From: Branchiostoma floridae
Taxonomy: Eukaryota; Chordata; Leptocardii; Amphioxiformes; Branchiostomatidae
Direction of reading: 5' to 3'
Length of the DNA: 64,000 nucleotides
NCBI RefSeq assembly: GCF_000003815.2
Contig: NC_049981.1
Span: 18,812,585-18,876,584 of the forward strand
Positions 40,201-52,200 of the stretch are shown piece by piece. The stretch's first letter is position 1; the number at the start of each line of letters is the position of its first letter. Below the pieces are notes generated by a model. It had not been told where the DNA came from. It ran no database searches and worked only from the letters and a program-made list of their open reading frames with translations. The translations under genes and the position numbers were made by a program.

Positions 40201-43200
40201 AAAGACACCAGGTAGTTGTGTTCTGTGATGTTCAGTCACTGTGATACTTTGAGATACATACATAATGTTGTATACATCAGTGAGTGAACAATCCATCATG
40301 TGTTATAGTCTGCTGCTGTCTGTGCTTACATCCATTTGCTTTTCTGTGTACTTTCTAGGACTGTCCTGACAAATGGAGGCAGTACCATTCGACAGTAAGT
40401 TTGTCTTTTCTACTTTCCACCACCTTTTCACTAGAGGCTGTCACCAATGATGAGTGTCCAAAGATTTGACAGTTGGCTCGGGGAAATTAAAGATGAAGAA
40501 CAGACAATGATCTGATAGTAACCGACCATTGCATTGTAACTACGATGGTCTTAAGGTCTACCAGAAAAGTTGACCAACAGATGTGTGAAAAAGTTTCTCA
40601 AGCATATTTTGTTTTCAAACTTTATCTTTTGCTATGATGTAATTTTATCCTTTTTCAAACTAATGCAGAATGTAACTGTCATTTAAAGCTGCCCACATGC
40701 CTGCTACATGCCACGGAAAGGAATACATACATCAGTGCCATCTCTAGTGATGCAAGACCCAACAAGCAGAGTTTGCGTACATTGTATATGTACTTTGGCA
40801 TGCACCCATGCCCACAGCTGACCAGGGTGCATGTGATGCTGATGTCATGCCTGAAGAGCACCCTACCTGCCCATTGCTGTAATGCAGGGCACCCCTTATC
40901 TCCCCTGTTATCAACACATCTCCCCTCACACATACCCCTGACTCTGGGTCTTTAACACTTGATTTAGGTTCGGCAACAACAGAGGGTGTGAATTGCTCAT
41001 TTTCTAAGTGCTGACAGAATCCATGCAGATGTTGTGGGATGTCTCCTTGTTATATTTTGAACAATCATCAGACAATATCTAACCATTGCACATATTTTGT
41101 GTATACTAATAAGTATCTACATAGTCTTGCACAGACTGACAGAGAACCATATCTTCTGCTTGACACATGTCACTGATTTCAATGGAATGTAAAGAAAAAT
41201 GCATTTTCAGGATTGTTTTGACAGATTTACTCACAAGTTCTTTTAAAGTACATAAAAAGGTACCAAAATTGTTTATTGACCAGCAATTAGATGAGAATTG
41301 GATTACAAGTACAAACTTTTGATTATCATTTATAAGCACGTGTATTATCTTTCCACATTCCATTGTTGCTGTACATGTAGGTATCATGTATGTACAAAGT
41401 AGACAGCATGACCAGTAGGCCTCCTGTCAACTGTAATGTACAAGGCTGAATTGCGAGGCTTGCTTACAATACGGAGTAGCACTAGCTGATAAAGGAATTG
41501 TTGAGGCAAATTGCAATCTTTTCTTAAAAGGCATGTTAAAACTTTGTATTTCAGTGATTGAAACTGCTACAATAGTATTTTATTATTATAATGTGATTTC
41601 AAAACATCATTTGTATTCTCAATTGCCTTGGCCTCATATGGGTATTAAAAAGTTTAAGTTCCAAGAATTCCAGTTGATGCCAGGAGCAACTTAACCAGCA
41701 CAACAGTTACTATATCACTATATCTTAACAAGAAGGTAATGACTGGTTCAAATTACAGCCAATATCTGAGCCTCAACCACTAGTAGCCAGTTTCTCATCT
41801 CCTCTGATTGGTCTATCCTTGGGACAGATCTTCCACCTAATTGCAAATAAAGGAAACAGTTTTTTTTCTCTCCTGTGACCACTGGGACAGACGATCAATT
41901 GCTGTTACACAGAATATTATTTGTCATTTTGCCTGGAAGTGCCCGTGATCCCTAAGTGCCCAGCCCCATTACAGTGTCTCCCTGTAAATTAGTGATTATT
42001 GATCTTTCCTGTTGTCGTCCAAAATGAATCTCATTGTCATGCGTAATAAGCTATAAAATGATGTTGGAACTAATTAGCATAATTCCCATAGATTGAAGGC
42101 TTCCATTAAAAAGTAGTGTGATTCCATTCATAGCCCATGAGCTTTTGAAGTCATCATAGTTCCCTTAGTATGAAAAGTCACAGGCAAATATTTTGTGCAT
42201 AATCCAAGTTGGAGTCAAGGTATAATCCAAGTTGGAATCAAGTGAAGAAATATTTTGATTTGAAGGCTATGATCATGATCAGATACCTGCACCATACTCT
42301 TCATGTCAAACTTATACTTCCTGTCCGGGCTGAGCTGGTGGTGTGAAAATTGAACCTCAGAAATTCCAAAACAACTGCTGAAAACCAGGGATGCTAATGT
42401 CCCATATTTAGGCAGGCTTGCTTTGTATCAGCATTGTTTCTACACAAAGATACTTCAGAGTAGCCAGCGTAGGGCTGCTTACACAATATCCTGCCACATT
42501 CCTTTCAAATGCACAAGTGTTGCTGGTTTGTTGCCGTGTTGTTGCCTAACAAGCAGACCAAGTTTGGGTTGGCCGGCGGGTGCTTTGTAGTGCGTCCCCA
42601 GAAGCGACCTGGTGTTATGAGTGGTGCAGGGTGTGGGTTTCCCCTTAATGGGTTCATGTAGCTGCTCCTACCTACATGTTGACAGGCTTGTAAAGACTTG
42701 TTGGGAGATACTGCCTGCAAGGTTGTGTGTGCGGGAGACCCAGGGTCAGCCTGGCATCACCCCAACCACAAAGGTGCAAAGCCTCCACAATGGGGAAAGA
42801 AAAATTCCCTCTATGTACTACACACTTTGCATGAGGTCCCGTCATCTAACCTGGTGGTCAGTCACATCAACTTAAGCACTCCCCTTACCTTTGATGGAGT
42901 TCCAATCATTCTTTGTCAACAGTTTGGGGGAAACTAAGACGAGTTTTGAGGAGGCATCCAGAATAACAAGTGTCACAAAGCTAGACGTCACGGAAACACA
43001 GCAAAAATCCCTTCTATGTATGACACGCTTTGCATGAGGCCCTATCCGAGTAATTCAAGCACTGTCAGACAGGATATAATCAATCAGAATGCTGGGACAA
43101 AAATTCCGGAGAAGTTGCTCACAGTCGTATCAGTTTTTCGTCAGTATTCCTATAAACACAACCACAAGAAATGAAGTTATATCAACACAGGGAAACCCTA

Positions 43201-46200
43201 CTCTACATAGAAATTCTTGGAATAACAGTAGAGTAGATTTTCTTGTCAGATATGCAGGGTGTGGGTGGTAAAAGCAGTGATGAATGGAATTTTTCATTCA
43301 AAATCATCTGAGAGGTTGTATTCTTTGGAAAAAAAGCTTTTTACTGGGAAGAAACATCACACACACACACTGCTTTGTCCTGTTTGAGGATAAATGTTGC
43401 TTGGTCGTAGTGTAACCCTCGCACAGATTTTGAAAATAGCTCCCTTCACCCATGGCCATTGATGTTGTCTTTGGCATGACAATTCTTAACCCCTTAATGA
43501 AATTAGGCTGACACAAGGACACAGTGTCTTGGCAAGGCCACTCATTATCCCTTCACTATCACTTAGGAAAGGACAAGATCCATCATTGGCACACTCTACA
43601 AAGCAGTCAATGTTTTGTGGTGCTGCCGAGTGGGCGTGCATATCTTCCCACAATGCCCCAGCATGCCCCCTCTTTGTCATGTTTATAAACCCTCTGGCTC
43701 CTATTGTCCGACAACGTGTTGCGTTTGCCGATCCCTTTGTGCCGGAACACGGAGGGAGGTCAGAGGTCGGCGGAGGGAACATTCCTGTTAGCGCTAGTCA
43801 TTTCCAGCATTGTTCGCCGTTCTTTGAAATGCTGAAATTGGAAATCCGAACCCTCGTCGGCACAAACTTCCAGCCTACATGTGATTCCACCTGCTCAGTG
43901 GCTCGGATTTCCAGCACGACTCTGGAGCCTTTTTTCTGTCGGCCACTTGGGGGATTTCAAAACATTTTGCACCTCATTTACATAACAGAAGAAATCAGAA
44001 ATTGGTAAAAACAGATTGAAAAGAGGCCGTTTCATCTTTGGCACCATCTGTTAAATGCATATCATATAGTCAGAGGTTGCTACTTAATAGCTTACTGCAG
44101 GGACTGTATCACATTGCCTTACCCTATATTTGTATACTGATACAACTACTCTTAAGTTTCAGTTGCAAAACTTTTATACAATCAGGTGATGAAAAGCTTA
44201 AACATTTGTGACTTATTCCCATTGTACAGTAGGAAAGGAAGTAAGTTGTTTCTCAAGTTACGCACTCAGCCTTGCTGATATTCAGGTAGCTGGTAATGAA
44301 AGCAGACAGTTAATAGACTTATAAAGTTCCTTGTTGAAAAGAATTTCTGCCAAAGATTGTCAGGAAAATGTACCCTCTCTTGAGACCACTATGTATGTAT
44401 CACATATACAGCACCCATTGTAATAATTTGCTGTGGAAATCATGCTTTATTGAGATTACCATCTTGGCTTGTTGCTGTGTCACTTTCAATATGGATCAAA
44501 ATCTATCATCCCGCAGAAGCTTTAATTTCTGGCTGGCAGTAATATTCACTAATAACACTCAGTCTGTCTGGAAGTACCTTTATTCATTTGGCGGTCGCCC
44601 TCCCCTTCATGTCCTAATTCCACGTTAATTTCTCGTTCAGGATCACCTTCATCGATTTCCCGGCGCGTCCGATGCGCGCTCCCCACCCCCTCATCCATCA
44701 AGGTGTCCCATGTGACCAAACAAAGGCTTAGCTGGGTCTCCACGTTTCCCCGCACCCGTTCCTACACCAAACTATTGCCTCAACCTTACCATTGTCGTGC
44801 CGTCCCCCGAGATGTCGTCTCTATCCTCGGGGACTGCTATTATCCAACGGGAGCACAAAGATTCCCCAGCGGGAAGAAAATTAGCATTATTGCGAGGCAG
44901 CCCTGACTTGTGTTGATAAGCGCAGAGCGGGGATTCTCAGGCTCTACTTGTGTGGAATATAGTTTGGCACGCCGGGGTAAATTGTGTTTAATCTCCCCAA
45001 ACACTCCACTTAACTCCTGTAGGGTCGGATCATTCCCTGCCTGGTACCAGTTACCAGAGGAGACAAGGATGGTTATATTCAGTCTTTAAGTTAGCTAACT
45101 TTGTAAAAGTTGTCAAGTACATGATTGTCTTTTGTTGGGGGGAACTATTGAGAGAAGTTCAGTGGACAATGATGGCAAATTATTTTGAAATACAAAAATG
45201 TAGTACAACCATGAAATATCAGATCAGATTACTTAATATGCTAATGAACAATAATAAACCACGGAGACCATTCAATCATCAACAATATGCTAGATAATAA
45301 TTAGAAATCCTGAACTGCGTTATGTGTGCAATGATATCACTATAAGTATCATTTCATCAGGCATGGAAAATTGGGTCTCCCTTCTGCAGAACTAAAATGC
45401 TGTTTCTGCCAATTTTTGGATATTTGTCATTATTGATATTTATATGAGTATATCCATAGATACATCTGTATACATTACTCCAAGCCAGGAATACAGCAAA
45501 GTATAATAAACAATAATTTTTTAAGTTATGTTTTACAAGCAAAGTTAGATGGCTTATTGAAGGGCAATGTAAGTCTATAGAAACGCTATTAGGAAACTGA
45601 GATTTGAAAAGGAACTCATTGAAAAATACAAGATATTTTCATCTTTTTATATGAATATACTATTAGGTATATGTCTACTTTTCTATGTTCAACTAGTTTT
45701 TTGGCACTTTCATTTTTCCGCTCCTTTCCCCAGCCATGGCTCTGGCCAAGGCCCCAGAGATCAGGGGTTAACTTACCTATTGATAACTTGACCTTAGCAA
45801 TGATCTGTTACCTGATGCATTAATCTTTCTAAAATTGATCGCTCTGGAATATTGCTGACTCTTGGTCCATAGCCGTCTGTGGGGAGGTTATATCCCAGCC
45901 AGTGTGCAAACATCTGCTTGAATGTCTGGCAAGAAGCATTGAATCAGGAAGGCCCAACCCAAGGACTAGTACCTCTGGAGCAAAGAATCTGTCAGTTCTG
46001 TAACGTCAATAGGGTAGAAGATGAAGCACGCTTTATTGTACATTGCAGTTTATACAGTATTATGATAGAAATGTTTTTTTTTAAACAATTATTGTAAGAA
46101 AGTTTCCTCACTTTGAATAATGACTAGTCTTGAAAAAAATCATTTTCTTTATCATTCTATGTTAAACAAACCCCACTCTCAGCCTATATTCTTAACATCC

Positions 46201-49200
46201 CCAAGAGATAAGAAGAAATCGAACCTCTGTATATTAAGAGTAGTTTTAGAGCCTACGTTTTGGATTATTATAAGAGGCCCTGTCACTATTTGTACTCTAT
46301 TATGATTTTTATGTTTGTATGCCATTACTTAGCCCTTTTTTATAGGATTTAACTTCAAGGCTTGTGATGACCAATCTGCTATAGTGTTGTACTTTGGCCC
46401 TGTAAGGGAAATGTACAATTAAACTCCTACCAAATTGCAGCAGTTCTGGCTGTCTCACTTTTCATACATTTTCTTGTATACCTCTTACTTTCCCGTTCCA
46501 GTTTCTTCCTTTGTCAATTTCCTTTCTCTTCCTCAAATCTCTTTGTCTCCCTTTACTGGTACCTTAAATCTCTTTGTCTCCCGTATCTTCTTTATTTTTC
46601 TGTTTTATCTCCTTTCATATTTGTTGTCTTGTAAATTGCACTTCCTTCAATTCCACTGCAAATGATTTAAACTGGTGAAAGCAGGTACTTGATGACTGAC
46701 ACCTGATGATCAAAGAATTTCTCCATCTTTGATCACTTCCCCTTGGTAATGCTAAAGGGATATCAAAGAGATACCAACTATTTTGGAAAGGGTACTCCTA
46801 TCAGATGTACACCTGAATCAACACAGACGACCAGTTTTCCTGGACAGACATTGATAGCATCTCCAGCATACTAAGAAGGATAGAAGGATCAGAAAATGTG
46901 TTTTTCTTCCGTTTGTGTTGCAGGGATGAGACATCACAATATAAAGATGTTTTCAGAAAAAACAAGATGAGATTCCTCCCCAAAAGGGGATGTTGTGGAA
47001 ATAATCAAAACCTGTCTGCTCATGTCAGGTGTGCATGATACTGTAAAATAACAAATATTGACCTGCATAGCAACTTTCTACCATACTAAAAGTGTTACAG
47101 TATGGCACAACTTTTTTGGTCTTGTTGGAACCCATACAGTCTTGTATAAGAGATTACAGTAAGACTATATTGTATAAGAAAGTACAAAAAAATGTACTAG
47201 ATAGCCATAAGAAGATTCACACACTGTTGGCTATCTATGTTTTGTTGTTGAAAGGGAATAGAGTTTAAATAGATTATAGAATAAGGGCTATGTGTTACCT
47301 GTGAAAAGTTATGACAATAGCAAGTCACTAGAGGGCACCTAGTCTGATAATTTCTAGTTTTCCCACAACCTACCAACAAAATAAACATAAAACCAATCTG
47401 TCTAGTTGTTCTTAAGGTACCTTGGTGACCAACAGACGGACAGATGCTGCCTAAATATAACCTTGGCAAAGGTAAAAAGTAAATGTCCTTTTGCATAGTC
47501 CTTGAGTGTTATTGAGACTGTGTAATCCTACAATTGGGTACAAAGACATTGCCCCATTTACATTCTAACAGTATGAACCCAAACTACCCAACCCTAGGAG
47601 TCAAGACTGGGTAGGTGTACTTGAGTTAATCTAAATCCCCTGGAAGGTCAAGTCTTCTGGCTGGACGTGTGGAAATGAGGTATAAACACTTCAGGAAGGG
47701 TGAAAAATGCTTTTCAATAAATATGCAAATGAGAGGAGGTAATTTTCAAGGTGGCAAAAGTCAGCACAACAGGACAGACTCCCAGCACTGTGCCAGCCAA
47801 AGGTCCTCGCAATCGATTTTTTATGCTTTCTTTTTTCATCAAGGCTGAATGACACCTGACCTTGTAGTCGGCCCCTGATGCTGGAGTAATTACACCCCCC
47901 AGTTTTGGTCTCCTGCCCTGATCATTGCCACCTCTTCCCAAATTATAGCCACCATCATCCCAGACATGGTCACACCCTCTCAAAGTCAAATGGTCTCTTA
48001 TGTGAGTAGCTGCAATTGAAACTTTGACATGCCCACCCAAGGGAGAACACAGGGGCCAGACAGAGATGGGAGTGGAGCTGATGAAGACTTCATCAACAGA
48101 AGGGCAGGTGTACTAGAATAACTGAGTTCACAGGCACTTTAAGTTGTAAAGTTAAGAGAGAGAATCAAAGCAGATTTGGATGCCCAACTTAATAATATCT
48201 GTGTCGATAGGACAAGAATAAATTTAAAGCTTCTTGTAGAATAAGATGTTGATATTGGAGTATACATGCATATGTACAGTCAGATATATGGAATAGAATC
48301 ACAAGAGTTCTAAACTCAACTATTGTCGTCTACCACAAGCTGCACTGGACTGTACATCACCTACCTACCCGAATTAAACAAATTGTATGGTATTGTGCTG
48401 AAACTACATGATGAATTTCTAGGTGAACTTACTACATGTATACACAAAAGCTGTTGCTGGTTTAGACCTCAGATGTACTTGTGGGGGCTGCCGCTCTCAA
48501 AAATTGTTGATGCCAAACTTTGTGAGTTCGGATTGGGAAACTTAAAAGGCAATGAGTACATGGTAAGTGGAAGTGGTTTGCTTGGCCGAGTGGTGTTGGA
48601 AATGGAGTTGAGAACAAAGCACGGCACAGGTGACTAGGTAGACACCTCAGAAGTGCAAGGGAGGACACATGGCTGCCCGCCCATGTCCATCGTCCTTCAG
48701 TGCTGAGTACATAATATGGGAGATCTGCACCCTGATAGACAAACAATACATTTGTAGATGTCATGGTCTGTGGTAAATTAGGAAATAGTTGGCCATAAAG
48801 GTAGCTATATGTCTTACTGAAGGACAGTAGAAAATGGTCATAAACATTTGGTCATGAAACCACACCTTTGCCTGATCTAATAGAAAAGAATCTAAAATCA
48901 AAATGTACTGTATCTAGAATGTTTTCTATATTCATCTGATAGGCTGCTCCTTACGGTAATATGTTTTAGCTGTTTCTCTACTTGAGGAAGTTTTCACTTC
49001 CCTTTTGCATTTACCGATGTTGAGAAGGCCACAGTAACGTCATGGTGAAATGGAGTGAGTAATAGAAGACACACAGCTTACACCTAGGCTTTCTGTCTTC
49101 CTTGTAAATCTAACTCAGTGATTTATCATGGACACAGCATTATTAGCTGGCTTGGAAGTTCCTTTCTAGAAGTGCAGTGAGGTTCCAGTAGCTGGGGTGA

Positions 49201-52200
49201 AGCAGCCGGTGGCTAATGGGGTGGGGAGAGAGTGCAGTATGCCCTGCCGGCTGCGCTTGCCTCCAACGCCGCTTCTGTGGACAGTCTGACGTCGCTGATC
49301 GAGGAGATGATTAATCATGTTCTTCTGATTGTTTTCTGGCCTGAAATTCACAAGTTTTACTCCATAGATGCGTTTGCTGTTGTACTTCAAGACTGCTCCA
49401 GGACAGATTGTTTCAAACCAGTGTATTGGTTAATGGATATACATGTACTTCTGGAAGTAAGATGGAGAAAAAAGTGGACAGGAAAAGTCTTATGAAGACC
49501 TGTGCAGCTCTTGCAGATATGTTCACAAAATGGAATAAGTCCCAGAGAAAAATAAGTCTTATTACATGTAGCGCCTTTTTTCTGTCTCCATGCTCGATGC
49601 AGTTTCACAGAGCAAGGAATGGAGATTATCTTACCCTGACATGTACAGGGATTAGTTGAGAAGGCAGCCGTGAAAGGCAGAACAGAGTGGGGCATGCGTC
49701 TTACAGGGGAGGGCAGGCCTTATGCTGGGGTAAATGGGGCAGAGATTGTACCATGATACAGGTGCATTGATACATTCAGGATATAGAGACATGATGTACA
49801 ACTTAATAAAATACTCTGCTATAATTGCTTAGGGCTCTTTTCAAAAAGATGCTTGGACAATAGACTTTGAGATGCTGGCAGTATGCCTTCTTTTACATTA
49901 GCCTTTTGCGAGGGACTTTTTTTACAAATCTATACGCAAGAAGGGAAACTTTTCAACCAAGTAGACTGATGATTTTTTTTAGTTGTCCCATAGACCTGTT
50001 GCATTAAAAAGTTGTACTTGTCCAGTAATGCATCACAAGTACTGACAGATTTTGCTCAAGAGGATGCAATCCTAGGGAGTGATAGATGCTTGTTTATCAT
50101 TCTACTGAAAAGAAATGTCCTTCAGAAGTGAACCACTGTGACTTGTTTTGGGATGACAGTATGAATTGATGAGATGAGAGAGAGTGGTAATGCTGGTCGT
50201 GTGACCTGGCATTTATCTGGGAATAAATCTGCATTATCTGTGCAGAGGGAGAACATCACCTGTGTCCTCTCGCTGGTGTGGAAGATGCACAGTGTTTGGG
50301 CTGCCATGCTAGTTTTTACCTTATGAGTTTGTTTGTTTGTTCAAACTATTGTAGTACACAAGGGTCGCAAGTTTCCTTCCTGTTTCTATATTAGGGTATG
50401 CATGAATGTAATTCTACAGAAAGGAGCACTTCTACTTTAACGTGCTCATGGCACCTCCACGATCGCAGGATCATCACTTTAAGTCCCTTTCGAAAGACGG
50501 GTGCAGCTCCAACCTCCCAACTGAGATGCCCAACCACGTAACCCAGGGTCTCCCAGTTACTATAATTTGAACCAGGAGCTCAACTGTGAGGCTACTACCA
50601 GTTGAGCTACAGGGCATCTCTCTTCTTTATGATTATCTATTGGCTACATCTGGATTGAACCCTTTTCATAATGTATGTTTCCACAAAATTTGGATGTTTG
50701 TAGGAGAGAAGGCCATAATGGCTGCATGCCAAGAGAAGGGGGCAGGCAGCAAGTGGGAAAAGCCTGACAGCTTCTCAGAAATGAGCAGAACAAGAGCAGA
50801 ACTGGAATGGCAGAACTGTAACTCAAGACAAGTTGTTGGTAGTGCTAAAGTCTGAGTGGAAGTCTTTCTTGTGTAAGTTTGCCGAACCAAAAGTGCCCGG
50901 AAGTCGTCAATTTGCATTTCTGAGTGCTCGGGTATATTACACCTGTATATAGACTGGTGTGATGTTAGTTCTGTGGTCTTTACCTCTTCAGGAATAGATT
51001 GCAGGATAACGTTGTGTTCATGTACAGTGTTGTATGTTATCGTTGTAACAGCTATGCTTTAGACACCAGGTCCTATAGTTTGTCTTTCTGATACACTCTT
51101 CCATTGGCCCAACAAAATTCAGAACGCTGCATTTTGTGACAGATGCAATTTACAAGCAGGCTGGAGGCACGATAAAATTTCCGGTGAGGAAGCACTTTTG
51201 CGGGTTTTCTGGCAGGTTGGATCTTTAATGAGACATGTTAAGGAGTAGATATGGCCCATCAGTCACTCCCAGCACAACTCCCATTTGTCACGTCTCATTT
51301 CTGCTTTATTTGCTGCAACTGGTACGACAGAAGTTAGTCTTACAAAGTGGGAAGTGAAGAGTGCTGAACTTTTGCAGTTGTTCTGGAATCTTCCTTGCCG
51401 TGATGAATACGGATTAAGTATACTTCAAGCTCTCAAATCTTTATCAATGGGAATCATTTGGTTTTGTCAGATAAGGCAAAATTAGACATATTCAATTTTG
51501 TCAAATTCAATGAGCATAGACATATCTTTCTTCTGTTGATGACTTGGGAGAATGTGACCCTAGCATAAGTATGTTTAAAGCTCCTAACTGATTATCATTT
51601 CGTCAAAATAGACAGGAGAACATTTGACATTTTACTCTACATTAAACATCCTCAACAGATACTGCAACGAGATCAAACGTTCCAAATACATGTATGTATG
51701 GATTTGCTATCACTATGGTAACTTGCTTGCCTCGCTAGCAACAGTCTCTCTTTAAGAGCAGGCTCTTAAGAGACACAGAAGATAGTTTTTAGGTTACAGA
51801 AACATGGTGATGGTAACCAGACTGACTACAGCCATTTGGGTGTGTTATCTTTAATAATCTCTTTCCTCTGTCCATCTTTTTTCCCAAAATGGGGAACAAT
51901 TGAAATTTTGCTCCTTCAAATATTCCATAAATTTGATAAACATTATGGCTGAATGTGGAAACTTTAAGTATCATGGATTACACCTTATGCACACCTTCCT
52001 GATAAGACGTGACTGCTGATGGCATTCAGGTCCAACGGGAACATGTCAACCCTGGTTACACCTGCTGACAAAATTGCCAGTTCGGTCGGGTTTCTGCCTA
52101 GTTGGTTTTTCAATGAGACAAGACAAGGCAGTGATAAAAATGATCAGTCATGAGCACTCATACCATCCATCTTTACAACGCTCCGCCACTTTTACCCCAA

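Larger units (their letters stand above)
27455..40358 (+). other. intron 4 (12.9 kb)
   Basis: GTAAGT donor and TTTCTAG acceptor. Contains repeat copy B (about 28.96 kb), scattered-family member 3 (about 29.76 kb), the second TIR transposon (35459-35981), a 15-16-bp triple repeat (about 37.57 kb), an inverted repeat (about 38.40 kb) and possible regulatory blocks at about 28.14-28.56, 30.33-31.82, 34.16-34.33, 35.04-35.44 and 36.84-37.14 kb. No nested gene is recognised. Confidence 0.85.

Noticed and set aside
43529-44008. 159-codon plus-strand open frame in intron 5
   Set aside because: Longest single intronic frame, but it has no recognisable domain, no repeated protein pattern and no convincing splice or start context. 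It lies in a GC-rich, stop-poor block better read as non-coding.
50563-50612. Functional tRNA gene on the minus strand
   Set aside because: A and B boxes are present, but the acceptor stem and cloverleaf do not form, and a SINE body with an (AAAC)n tail follows.
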